This document shows positions 45,292 through 53,923 of a stretch of 64,000 bases of DNA, in pieces. The notes beneath the pieces were generated by a model. The model did not search any database. It saw nothing but the letters and a program-made list of their open reading frames with translations, and was not told the DNA's origin. Source of the stretch: Planctomycetaceae bacterium. GTDB lineage: Bacteria; Planctomycetota; Planctomycetia; Pirellulales; Pirellulaceae. The stretch covers positions 1 through 64,000 of the forward strand of contig JAEUIQ010000101.1 in the NCBI GenBank assembly GCA_016794985.1, given 5' to 3'. The translations under genes and the position numbers were made by a program. The stretch's first letter is position 1. Each line of letters opens with the position of its first letter.

Positions 45292-47058
45292 CTAACGTGG
45301 TGTTGGCGTCGGAATCTGCCATTGATCGACACGGAGCACGACGTAGTAAGTGCGTTGTTCTGGCGAATCGGGATAAACGATTCGGTACGGCAATTGACGG
45401 CCGAAGCGTTGTTGCAATTCGTAGGCATATTGGGTCATGACGATGTAATCGGCTTCGTATTTTTGAGCCAACTCGTGGATCGCAACCGGGTCTTGAATCG
45501 CAATACCCAGATCGCTGCTCCACAGTGGCGCGCAATCCTGTCCGCGCTGTTGCCACTCGAGCAAACTACGACTGTCTTGCGGCACATCTTTCCAGTTGAC
45601 CACTTCGCTACGCTCGGCGTACCACTTGAAGGTTTGTTGCGACCGGGGAGTCAGAAACAAGTCGTCTTTTGCCGTATGATTCTTGATCCAGGAACAAACG
45701 CTCTGCCAATGATCGAAGATGGCTTGGGTTCGTTGTCGATCGCGGTCTTGCGGAAGACTCGCTCGATCGGCATTTGGCCGAGGGTCCTCGATTACTTGAC
45801 TCGCAACACGATAGCCTTCCCATGTCAGACAAAGCATCGCGATGCCGATCGAAAACAAAGGGAAGATTCTCGCTCGGAACCACAATCGCTCGGGTCCTAC
45901 AAACTTGAACTCGAACCGATCGAACACCAGTTCACACGCCAACAACACGAAGCCGACTGGCAAGAAAACATCCGCAGTGCGAAACCAGTAGTATCGCAAT
46001 AATCCGACGAAGCTGTCGTTTCCGAGCCCCGCGAACAACACCGCCAAACTTAGGCCTAGTCCGACCATTACAAGCCCAAGCGACGCGAGGATCAAGTCAT
46101 TTAATATCTTGCGAGCATCATTCCTTGGCCGCGGTTGGGCCATGCGAGGCGCTGCGCTTAACAAAAGCAACCACGCAGCGAGCAACCCGCAGAACATGAC
46201 CAACTGAACAGGTTGAAACGACCAAAAAACCAAGTGGTGCGGAAGTCGTTGCTGGACATAAATCGTGTTCGCCGCCGTGACATACTCCGAGGGAGCACCG
46301 TAAGAAAGCGCCAGCGCGGGTAGTAATCCCGCCAACGAACACAGGCCGCCAAGGACGATCCCGAGCCCAGCGGCCGTGAGCCGAGGCTGCAGCATCTTCC
46401 AATGGCGGATGCCAACCAACAGCAGGCAAAGAACGGTCCAACCGCCGACCAAAACGTGAAACCCGGCCCCCATGCCGGCCAACAAGAATGCAGTCCCCCA
46501 GCGACCTCGACACGCAGCTGCCATGGAAAAAAACACCGCAGCGAAGGCGAGCCCTTTGGCTTCGGCACCACCAACCACCCACTCGCCTGACAAATGGCAC
46601 CACCGAGTGGCAACGACCATCAACCCTGCGCTAAGCCAAGCCCGATAGCCCCTCAATCCGAAGCACCGTGCTAGGGCACACCAACCAACAGCCATGGAGA
46701 TCCAAACGATCCCGCGCCCGCCCCAGGCCGCCGATTCGAGCGGAAACCACCGGGTTAGCTGCCCCAGCGTCACATAGAATGACCAATGGGCGTCCGCCGA
46801 GTTCAAAAACATATCGTTCGGGCAGAAACTTGGATCCCAAAAATGTTTGGCTTTGGTCCAGTAGTGGGCCTCGTTGACGTCTGGGGCTGGACTAAATGAC
46901 AGTAGGAAAAAAGCCACGGCGACGGCAACGACATCCAATAATTCCCGGAATCGGCCTCCCGGCGACACGGGAAAGATCGGCCTGTCGGCATCTAGTTTCA
47001 TTACACGGACTCGATCTGAATTAACGGTCGCTGGCACCGCATTTTTTCGAGCAGTCAT
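45292..47058 (-). CDS. DUF6798-like multi-pass membrane protein
   Basis: A 588-residue protein with about ten hydrophobic helices and a C-terminal soluble domain of about 150 residues. After the first helix comes PDVNEAHYWTKAKHFWDP...CPNDMFLNSADAHW, with acidic residues placed as in the first loop of GT-C-type glycosyltransferases. The region resembles planctomycete DUF6798 proteins, which I associate with this pattern from memory. It may transfer a sugar from a lipid carrier, but this is inference. The gene is divergent from groES. Confidence 0.72.
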   Translation of the reverse strand: MTARKNAVPATVNSDRVRVMKLDADRPIFPVSPGGRFRELLDVVAVAVAFFLLSFSPAPDVNEAHYWTKAKHFWDPSFCPNDMFLNSADAHWSFYVTLGQLTRWFPLESAAWGGRGIVWISMAVGWCALARCFGLRGYRAWLSAGLMVVATRWCHLSGEWVVGGAEAKGLAFAAVFFSMAAACRGRWGTAFLLAGMGAGFHVLVGGWTVLCLLLVGIRHWKMLQPRLTAAGLGIVLGGLCSLAGLLPALALSYGAPSEYVTAANTIYVQQRLPHHLVFWSFQPVQLVMFCGLLAAWLLLLSAAPRMAQPRPRNDARKILNDLILASLGLVMVGLGLSLAVLFAGLGNDSFVGLLRYYWFRTADVFLPVGFVLLACELVFDRFEFKFVGPERLWFRARIFPLFSIGIAMLCLTWEGYRVASQVIEDPRPNADRASLPQDRDRQRTQAIFDHWQSVCSWIKNHTAKDDLFLTPRSQQTFKWYAERSEVVNWKDVPQDSRSLLEWQQRGQDCAPLWSSDLGIAIQDPVAIHELAQKYEADYIVMTQYAYELQQRFGRQLPYRIVYPDSPEQRTYYVVLRVDQWQIPTPTPR

Positions 47059-47395
47059 CGAATCATGTCAAGGCCAACCCGATCAAAATCTGATTCCATT
47101 CAACAAATTTGGCACAATGTTTGCTCTTGGGAGGGGGGCCCGGCCCAAAGGCCAATTTGTCAGACGTCCCGAGTTGGGATAGCCTGTCAAAAAAGTCTCA
47201 ACCTGGCGTGCGAAGGGGAGAGTTGGCTTGGGCAGCCACTCCTAAATCAGGCGGGTTGCGATTTCCAATCAGGAACGCCCCGGAAAGTTGGTTTGGACAG
47301 CCCAAAGTAAGGGCAGGTTGGGTCGGTTGAAGAAAACATTGCCAAAGGGGCCGATTGTTTCGGTTTGACTATTTTTTTGAAGGAGTGCAGAGAGA
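47059..47395. other. groES upstream region
   Basis: 337 bp without a gene. It holds a sigma-54-type promoter sequence (47109-47125) pointing to groES and an imperfect inverted repeat around 47217-47242. No CIRCE element (TTAGCACTC-N9-GAGTGCTAA) was seen. Confidence 0.5.
47109..47125 (+). promoter_or_regulatory. Sigma-54-type (-24/-12) promoter sequence upstream of groES
   Basis: TTGGCACAATGTTTGCT matches the sigma-54 consensus TGGCAC-N5-TTGCW, with GG and GC separated by exactly 10 nt. It would start transcription near 47136, about 260 nt before groES, and no other + strand gene intervenes. RpoN is encoded in this window. No enhancer-binding-protein site was identified. Confidence 0.55.
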
Positions 47396-47710
47396 ATGAC
47401 TGCGACCAAGTCGAAGACGAAGTGTCGTTTGATTCCGTTGGGGGATCGGATTGTGGTGGAACGAGAAGAGGCAGATACCCGAACAGCGGGTGGGATCTTG
47501 TTGCCGGATTCGGCCCGCGATAAGCCATCTCGAGGGCGCGTCATCAGCATTGGCGATGGCAAATTGTTGGAAAACGGAAAGCGAGCTCCGTTGCAAGTTA
47601 AGGTTGGGGACCAAGTGTTGTTCACCACCTACGGCCCGGAAGAATTCAAAGTCGACGACAACGAGTACCTCTTGATGCGCGAGTCGGACGTGTTGGCGGT
47701 TATCGGCTAG
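47396..47710 (+). CDS. groES: Co-chaperonin GroES
   Basis: A 104-residue GroES. CRLIPLGDRIVVERE at the start, the mobile-loop region TAGGILLPDSARDKPSRG that contacts GroEL, and GDQVLFTTYGPEEFKVDDNEYLLMRESDVLAVI at the end are all present. It caps the GroEL ring during protein folding. GAAGGAG lies at normal spacing upstream. groEL follows after 154 bp, a longer gap than usual for the pair. Confidence 0.97.
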   Translation: MTATKSKTKCRLIPLGDRIVVEREEADTRTAGGILLPDSARDKPSRGRVISIGDGKLLENGKRAPLQVKVGDQVLFTTYGPEEFKVDDNEYLLMRESDVLAVIG

Positions 47711-47864
47711 TTGCTCGTTCGACCGAATCGTAGTCGAGAGTTCAAAAGTTCAGACTTGAATCGTTGGCTACGATGGGCTCCCCCCGGATCTTCGCCTCAA
47801 TTGCGGGCGAAATCGAATTCACAAAAGTTAGACGCAAACATAATCGTTCCTAGGAGATTTTACG

Positions 47865-49493
47865 ATGGCAAAGATGATCGCTTTCGATCAAGAAGCTCGG
47901 GAAGCCCTTCGCCGCGGTATCGGCAAGTTGGCACGGGCTGTAAAGGTGACGCTGGGACCCAAGGGTCGCAACGTGATTCTGCAGAAGAGTTTCGGTTCGC
48001 CGACCGTCACGAAAGACGGCGTTTCCGTGGCCAAGGAGATTGAACTTGAGGACACCTACGAAAACATGGGTGCCCAAATGGTTCGCGAGGTTGCCAGCAA
48101 GACTAGTGACGTGGCGGGTGATGGAACGACCACCGCAACCGTGATGGCGGAAGCTATTTTCAACGAAGGCCTGCGAGCGGTAACAGCGGGTGTAAACCCG
48201 ATCCAAATGAAGCAGGGTATCGAAGCTGCCGTTGCGGACATCACCGAGAAGTTGTCGAAGATGTCGATCAAGATCAAGAGCAAGGAAGAGATGGCGAACG
48301 TGGCTTCAATCGCTGCCAACAACGATCGCGAGATCGGAAACTTGTTGGCCGATGCCATGGAGAAAGTCGGCAAAGATGGCGTGATTACCGTAGATGAAGG
48401 CAAGAGCCTGACGACGGAAGTGGAATGGGTCGAAGGCATGCAGTTCGATCGCGGCTATTTGTCTCCGTATTTCGTGACGGACTCGGCAGCGATGCAGTGC
48501 GTCCTGGAAGAGCCCTACATCTTGGTCTTCGAAAAGAAATTGACCAACATCAAGGAAATCGTTCCTCTGCTGGAGACTGTAGTTCAACAGAAGAAGCCAC
48601 TGTTGATTATTTCTGAAGACGTCGAAGGCGAAGCCTTGGCTACGTTGGTGATCAACCGGCTGCGTGGAACCTTCCAATGTTGTGCAGTGAAGGCTCCAGG
48701 ATACGGTGATCGCCGCAAAGCCATGATGGAAGATATCGCCATCTTGACCAACGGTTTGGCCATCTTCGAAGCCCTGGGACGCAAATTAGACAGCTTGACT
48801 CTAGCTGACTTGGGTCGCGCCAAGAAGGTGATCGTCGACAAGGACAATTGCACGATCATTGAAGGCGCTGGCAAGAGCAATAACATCAAGGCTCGGATCG
48901 ATCAAATTCGACGAGAGATCGAAAATACCACCAGCGAGTACGATCGCGAGAAGTTGGAAGAACGACTCGCCAAGCTGGCTGGCGGTGTGGCCAAACTTAA
49001 TGTTGGCGCAGCCACCGAAAGCGAAATGAAGGAAAAGAAGGCCCGTGTTGAAGATGCTTTGCACGCGACTCGCGCCGCCGTTGAAGACGGAATTCTTCCT
49101 GGTGGTGGTGTGGCCTTGCTGCGTGCCAGCAGCCAAGTCTCGCCAGCAGATTCGCTGACGGACGATGCAAAGACCGGTTATCATATCGTTCTGCGTTCGT
49201 GCCGCGCTCCTCTGACCACCATTGCTGCCAATGCCGGTAAAGATGGCGGTATCATTTGTGAGAAGGTGCTGGAAGGCAAAGGCAACTTTGGATACAACGC
49301 CTTGACCGATGTTTTCGAAGATTTGGTCAAGTCCGGCGTGATCGATCCAGCGAAGGTGACCAAAACCGCCTTGGCAAATGCCGCCAGTGTTTCGACGTTG
49401 CTGTTGACCAGTGACGCATTGATCGCTGAAATGCCGAAGAAGGAAAAGAAGGCCGCTGGCGGACCGGGCGGTGGTGACTACGACATGTACTAA
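47865..49493 (+). CDS. groL: Chaperonin GroEL
   Basis: A 542-residue chaperonin. VKVTLGPKGRNVILQKSFG and VAGDGTTTATVMAEAI are the ATP-binding segments, and the apical-domain YLSPYFVTD block is conserved. The C-terminus is GGPGGGDYDMY rather than the GGM repeat of E. coli GroEL. TAGGAG lies 9 nt upstream. The gene is followed by a strong terminator, so groES-groEL is a unit. Planctomycetes often have several groEL copies; this one is paired with groES. Confidence 0.97.
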   Translation: MAKMIAFDQEAREALRRGIGKLARAVKVTLGPKGRNVILQKSFGSPTVTKDGVSVAKEIELEDTYENMGAQMVREVASKTSDVAGDGTTTATVMAEAIFNEGLRAVTAGVNPIQMKQGIEAAVADITEKLSKMSIKIKSKEEMANVASIAANNDREIGNLLADAMEKVGKDGVITVDEGKSLTTEVEWVEGMQFDRGYLSPYFVTDSAAMQCVLEEPYILVFEKKLTNIKEIVPLLETVVQQKKPLLIISEDVEGEALATLVINRLRGTFQCCAVKAPGYGDRRKAMMEDIAILTNGLAIFEALGRKLDSLTLADLGRAKKVIVDKDNCTIIEGAGKSNNIKARIDQIRREIENTTSEYDREKLEERLAKLAGGVAKLNVGAATESEMKEKKARVEDALHATRAAVEDGILPGGGVALLRASSQVSPADSLTDDAKTGYHIVLRSCRAPLTTIAANAGKDGGIICEKVLEGKGNFGYNALTDVFEDLVKSGVIDPAKVTKTALANAASVSTLLLTSDALIAEMPKKEKKAAGGPGGGDYDMY

Positions 49494-49543
49494 ACCGAAT
49501 GGGTCACATCCCGTATGTCGGGCCCATGACGAATGTCGCATCC

Positions 49544-49575
49544 AGGCCAACAGCATTTGCTGTTGGCCTTTTTTT
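49544..49575 (+). terminator. Intrinsic terminator of groES-groEL
   Basis: AGGCCAACAGCA (49544-49555) pairs perfectly with TGCTGTTGGCCT (49558-49569) around a TT loop and is followed by a run of seven T (49569-49575). It lies 50 nt after the groEL stop. Confidence 0.93.
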
Positions 49576-50064
49576 GCGCCCCAAAGCGTCCCCGAGTCGA
49601 TCCATGGCGATGCCCTTCATTGGCAGCGCAATCCATCATTCTCGTTTTAATCGACCGTCTTCTCACTTCGAACCTTAGATTTTTAAGGGTGTCTCCCGGT
49701 CCCGGAGTGCGGGCATGTGCGTCGACCGGTCGGCGGGCTGCAAGTCCATCCACGCGGTTGATCACCCAGTCGATGTCGGTCGTTGTTGGGTTTCCAAACG
49801 GGATTCCACTCCCGATCGAACGGTGAACTTGGTCTCCAGACCGAGTCCGTCTCAGTCGCGATCGCTCGACGCGGTAAGTGACGACTTCGTTGGGTTTCAG
49901 AAGATGCCTGCACGGTTGTAAATTTCCAGCTAAAGTCCAACTCAGGCCGCAATTCATCGACAAATTGTCGCATTTACTCGAAATCTGCTTGACCGAAGGT
50001 TTTTATATCTGTACATTTGGGTGTATTATTTTTCTTGCCGGGGGCTCGAAATCGGAGTTTAGTA
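49576..50064. other. Intergenic region, no gene seen
   Basis: About 490 bp after the groEL terminator. Open frames on both strands are short or Arg/Pro-rich with no family features. It presumably contains the promoter of the CXXCH protein; no strong consensus was found. Confidence 0.4.
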
Positions 50065-51417
50065 ATGAGCGCGCAGCGACAAGAGGGAAGCGATCGGCCA
50101 AGGATCGGGAACGTGAAATGGTCGATGACCGCGACCATCTGGTTAGGTCTGGGGGTCGTGTTTTTGAATACGGCGACGGCTCAGATGGCGTCTTACGAAC
50201 GGCCACCGATCGACTACTTGAACGCGGAAGTACACGATCCTGTGGCCCGTTTGAACGAGAAGCTGAAGCTCGGCGAGGTCAAGTTGGACTACGATTCGAA
50301 GCACGGATTTCTACCTGCGATTCTTAAGGCCTTGGACGTCCCCGAATCCTCGCAAACTTTGGTGTTTTCCAAGACAAGTTTGCAATTGCAAAAGATCTCG
50401 CCGCGCTTGCCGAGAGCCTTGTATTTTAATGACGAAGTCTATGTTGGGTTTTGCCAACGTGGTGATGTGCTGGAGTTTGCGGCGACCGACGATTGGCAAG
50501 GCGCGACGTTTTACACTTTGGAGCAGAGCATGAGCGAGGCTCCGCGTTTTGTTCGCGATCAAGGAAGTTGTTTGACTTGTCATGCAAGTGCTCGAACGCA
50601 AAACGTTCCTGGTTATTTGATTCGCAGCGTGTTTCCCAATGGAGCCGGGCACCCGATCTTGGGGAGTGGAACATTCACCACGGACCATACTAGCCCGTTC
50701 CAGGAGCGATGGGGTGGTTGGTATGTCACCGGCGAGCACGGCAACATGCGACACATGGGCAATCAAGTTTTTGCAAAGGACAACACCAGCGACCCGGATC
50801 TCGAGCCAGGAGCAAACGCGAAGTCGCTTGATGCCTGGATCAAGTCGGATGCGTATTTGACCCCGCATAGCGATTTGGTCGCCTTGATGGTTTTGGAGCA
50901 TCAAACCCAAATGCACAATGCGATTGCTGCTGCGAACTACGAGACCCGTCAGGCTCTGCATCAGTCATTCGAAATGAATGAACTTCTGGGCCGACCGGCC
51001 GACATGATTAGCGACAGCGCTCAACGGCGTATCGATGCGGTCGTCGAGCAAGTGGTCCGGCAGTTGTTGTTTTGCGGCGAATACCGATTGGAAAATCCGG
51101 TCGCTGGATCGAGTCGCTTCACAGAAGAGTTTGCCGGTCGTGGGCCATTCGATAGTCGAGGGCGCAGCTTGCGGCAATTCGATTTACAAACAAGGATGTT
51201 TCGCTATCCATGCAGTTACTTGGTTTATTCGGGAGCGTTTCGAAATCTGCCGAGTCAAGCCAAGGGCGCGGTCATCACAAAAATGACCGAGATCTTGAGT
51301 TCGCCGGACACTCAACCGGGTTTCACCCACCTCAGCCTGGCCGACAAAACTGCCGTGCTAGAAATTCTCCGAGATACTCATCCGGACTTTCAGCAGTCGA
51401 CGGCCGCGATGCAGTGA
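50065..51417 (+). CDS. Secreted protein with a single CXXCH heme-binding motif
   Basis: A 450-residue protein. A Sec signal lies at residues about 19-40 (WSMTATIWLGLGVVFLNTATAQ region), cleaved near TAQ/MAS. One CXXCH motif, CLTCH, is at 169-173, inside 'DQGSCLTCHASARTQNVPG', which suggests covalent heme c. The rest has no cytochrome c fold pattern that I recognise. It contains HGNMRHMG and several histidines (MVLEHQTQMHNAI) that could be axial ligands or a metal site. ATG 50065 has CGGAG 8 nt upstream. Probably a periplasmic electron-transfer or sensor protein; the function is unknown. Confidence 0.78.
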   Translation: MSAQRQEGSDRPRIGNVKWSMTATIWLGLGVVFLNTATAQMASYERPPIDYLNAEVHDPVARLNEKLKLGEVKLDYDSKHGFLPAILKALDVPESSQTLVFSKTSLQLQKISPRLPRALYFNDEVYVGFCQRGDVLEFAATDDWQGATFYTLEQSMSEAPRFVRDQGSCLTCHASARTQNVPGYLIRSVFPNGAGHPILGSGTFTTDHTSPFQERWGGWYVTGEHGNMRHMGNQVFAKDNTSDPDLEPGANAKSLDAWIKSDAYLTPHSDLVALMVLEHQTQMHNAIAAANYETRQALHQSFEMNELLGRPADMISDSAQRRIDAVVEQVVRQLLFCGEYRLENPVAGSSRFTEEFAGRGPFDSRGRSLRQFDLQTRMFRYPCSYLVYSGAFRNLPSQAKGAVITKMTEILSSPDTQPGFTHLSLADKTAVLEILRDTHPDFQQSTAAMQ

Positions 51418-51446
51418 CAACGGTTGGATCGACCGTGCCAACGTCC

Positions 51447-52463
51447 TTATTTCTCGCTGTACTTTTCATGAAGCTCGCGAGCGATCTGAATCATTCGTTG
51501 GCGTGCTTCCGGTGGTGAAAGGAGTTCCGCTAATGTTCCAAGCTGCAATACTTTGGGAATGATCTCCAAGTCACTGACTCCGGGGACTCGCAACAGCGCG
51601 GATCCGTCCGGCTGTTTCTCAACAATCTGTTGGTGATGCCACGGGTCTTCGACGAGCCATTGGACGGCTTTCCCGGCAATTCGAATCACGAACTCCTTGG
51701 CTTCATTCCCAGCGAAAATCCCCAGACCGCGACTGGTGAATTCCTCCAAGTCGAAATCTTCGGGGCTCTTGAACCATTCGTCGAGTGTTTGCGCTTTATG
51801 AAAGCGATCCAACTTCCAATTGCGAATTCGGTTCTCAGATGAATCTTCTTGAGCCGCGGCCACGATGTACAAGCTGTGGTTGTAAAAAACCAACCCATAA
51901 GGTTCGATCTTGCGCAGTTTGGGTTCAGAGTTCGCCGAGCCCTGATATTCGATTTCGACAACGCGATGTTGAATGATTGCACGATTGATCGACTGTAGTA
52001 TGCCGTGTTGTGCTTGATATGACTTGTTTGGCATCCCTAGCACGTGCACGACTCGGCGGAACTTTTCGTAGTGCTGCCAGACACTCGACGGCAATTCGTC
52101 TTTGATCTTACTCCAAAACGACTCGATCGCATTCCAAAACGGTGTGCCCGCCAATGGGTACATCAAGTCACGTCCTAAGGATAAAGCGATCAACTCCGAA
52201 GCCGATGCCAGAATCTTGACCGACTCTTTGGCGCGTGGTCCCAGCTTCCAAACTTTGCCGCGAGCTTCGTCGTGGCATGCCAAGTCGATCCCCGCCGATT
52301 GCAAGGCCTCCAGGTCGCGGCGAATGGTGCGATCATGCAAGGAGTCCAAACCCAACTCCTCTTGCAAGTCGAGATTCAGTTCCTTGATCGTGCGGCCGAA
52401 ACGGGTTCGCTCCAAGATTTGCAAGATTCGATGCTGTCGTATGAACTGTTCGTTGCGAGCCAT
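51447..52463 (-). CDS. WYL-domain transcriptional regulator with N-terminal HTH
   Basis: A 338-residue regulator. The N-terminal winged helix (RQHRILQILERTRFGRTIKEL followed by DRTIRRDLEALQSAGIDL) is of the DeoR/HTH_11 type. The middle WYL domain reads 'HRVVEIEYQGSANSEPKLRKIEPYGLVFYNHSLYIVAAAQ', with a Tyr in the position of the W-Y-L signature. A C-terminal WCX-like extension follows. WYL regulators bind nucleic-acid-like or nucleotide ligands and often control defence or DNA-damage responses. Its own gene lies alone, convergent with the CXXCH gene and 33 bp after leuB in the same direction. Confidence 0.87.
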   Translation of the reverse strand: MARNEQFIRQHRILQILERTRFGRTIKELNLDLQEELGLDSLHDRTIRRDLEALQSAGIDLACHDEARGKVWKLGPRAKESVKILASASELIALSLGRDLMYPLAGTPFWNAIESFWSKIKDELPSSVWQHYEKFRRVVHVLGMPNKSYQAQHGILQSINRAIIQHRVVEIEYQGSANSEPKLRKIEPYGLVFYNHSLYIVAAAQEDSSENRIRNWKLDRFHKAQTLDEWFKSPEDFDLEEFTSRGLGIFAGNEAKEFVIRIAGKAVQWLVEDPWHHQQIVEKQPDGSALLRVPGVSDLEIIPKVLQLGTLAELLSPPEARQRMIQIARELHEKYSEK

Positions 52464-52496
52464 ATCTGCATTCCCTGCAAATCAATAAGGTCCAAA

Positions 52497-53576
52497 CTAA
52501 AGTGCGGCAATGACGGCGTCACCCATTTCGTTTGTACCGCTGACGGGGTCGCCCGCCGCCGCGATGTCCCGTGTTCGGTGGCCGATGGCCAACGCTTGTC
52601 GGACGGCGTTTTCGATTCGGGTAGCCAAATCACTCCTGCCAAACGTGCTTCGCAGCATCATGGCGACGGACAGGATGGTGGCCAATGGATTGGCGACATT
52701 TCGACCAGCGATATCAGGGGCTGAGCCGTGCACCGGCTCGTACATGCCTTTTTGGTTCGCATCCAAACTAGCCGACGGCAGCATTCCGATCGAACCCGTT
52801 AACATGGAAGCGGCGTCCGAGAGAATGTCGCCGAACAAGTTGCTTGTCACGATCACGTCGAATTGCTTCGGGGCTTTGATCAATTGCATGCTGGCGTTAT
52901 CCACGTACATGTGCGAAAGCTGCACGTCGGGATAGCCGCGTCCCACGTCCGAGACAATTTCTCGCCACAATTCGGAGACCTCCAAGACGTTGGCCTTCTC
53001 GACCGAACAAACGCGACGCTGACGCAATCGGGATATCTGAAAGGCCGCTTCGGCAATGCGACGAATCTCGGTTTCATTGTACACCATCGTGTTGAAGCCA
53101 GTTCGGGTCCCGTCGGCTTCCGTTCGAATCCCGCGGGGCTTTCCGAAATAGATGCCACCAGTCAATTCGCGAACGATCATCAAGTCCAGACCCGAAACGA
53201 CCTCCGGCTTCAGCGTGGAAGCTGCGACCAATTCAGGAAACAGAATGGCGGGACGCAAATTTGCAAATAGATTCATTTCGCTGCGGAGTGCCAAAAGCGC
53301 CCGTTCCGGGCGAAGTTCGCGCGGCAACGATTCCCACTTTGGACCGCCCACCGCCCCTAACAGAATCGCATCCGACCGTTTAGCCAAGGCCAGTGTTTCG
53401 GCAGGCAAAGGGTGGCCGTGTAAATCATAAGCTGTGCCACCCACAGGTGCGTGCTCGCAAACGAGGCCTGCTCCTGCATGTTGATTCAAGTGTTCGATCA
53501 CTCGAACCGCTTGTTCAATAACTTCCGGACCGATCCCGTCACCAGGTAAAATGGCCACCGTTCCCGACTTTGTCAC
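52497..53576 (-). CDS. leuB: 3-isopropylmalate dehydrogenase
   Basis: A 359-residue beta-decarboxylating dehydrogenase. ILPGDGIGPEV begins the protein. LLGAVGGPKW, the arginines of 'RPERALLALRSEMNLFANLRP', the lysine in SVEKANVL, and 'NLFGDILSDAASMLTGSIGMLPSASL' as the metal/substrate site are all present. C-terminal EPVHGSAPDIAGRNVANPLA completes the LeuB signature. It converts 3-isopropylmalate to 2-oxoisocaproate with NAD in leucine synthesis. GTG start with GAGGAG 7 nt upstream. No leuA, leuC or leuD is near. Confidence 0.95.
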   Translation of the reverse strand: MTKSGTVAILPGDGIGPEVIEQAVRVIEHLNQHAGAGLVCEHAPVGGTAYDLHGHPLPAETLALAKRSDAILLGAVGGPKWESLPRELRPERALLALRSEMNLFANLRPAILFPELVAASTLKPEVVSGLDLMIVRELTGGIYFGKPRGIRTEADGTRTGFNTMVYNETEIRRIAEAAFQISRLRQRRVCSVEKANVLEVSELWREIVSDVGRGYPDVQLSHMYVDNASMQLIKAPKQFDVIVTSNLFGDILSDAASMLTGSIGMLPSASLDANQKGMYEPVHGSAPDIAGRNVANPLATILSVAMMLRSTFGRSDLATRIENAVRQALAIGHRTRDIAAAGDPVSGTNEMGDAVIAAL

Positions 53577-53923
53577 GCTCCAACTCCTCTAACGGCCGAC
53601 GTGGCCAGGGATCCTAACATCTGCCGTCAAGACGGCGCTGCCTGCTCCAACCAACGCGAATTAGAGCCGATTCTGACAGTTCTCAAAAGGCGCCCAGAAC
53701 CCCCCAATGCGAAATGTGCCTGCGACTTTTTGAATGGCCATTGGAATCCTGACAACTTCGTTCAACGAAGCACGGGAGTTGGCACGTTCCCTGTGACGTA
53801 CTCCGTAAAATTCAGCCGATCTCGGGAGGATGGCGGACGCCACGCGGAATGCACTTGCGACTTTGGGAGTTGGCAATGCGCCGAAACGATAACCCGCTCA
53901 AAGTTGAACTTCGACGCCCGCTG
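53577..53923. repeat. Intergenic region with several diverged copies of a dispersed repeat
   Basis: No gene is supported. On the reverse strand, AAAGTCGCAGGCACATTTCG (53708-53731 region) and AAAGTCGCAAGTGCATTCCG (53843-53865 region) are copies of one motif, also found at 55742-55769 on the + strand. A further diverged copy (GGCACGTTCCCTGTGACG) lies at about 53785 on the + strand. Read in one frame, all copies give KVA.(T/A)F-like peptides, so the open frames here are repeat-derived. Confidence 0.65.

Noticed and set aside
47059..47395. CIRCE heat-shock operator upstream of groES
   Set aside because: No TTAGCACTC/GAGTGCTAA pair; the imperfect inverted repeat near 47217-47242 does not match.
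49490..49963. A 157-codon reverse frame after groEL
   Set aside because: It covers the groEL terminator and is Arg-rich with no recognisable domain.
53785..53800. Sigma-54 promoter at TTGGCACGTTCCCTGTG
   Set aside because: The -24 part matches but the -12 GC is missing at the required spacing, and the sequence belongs to a dispersed repeat.
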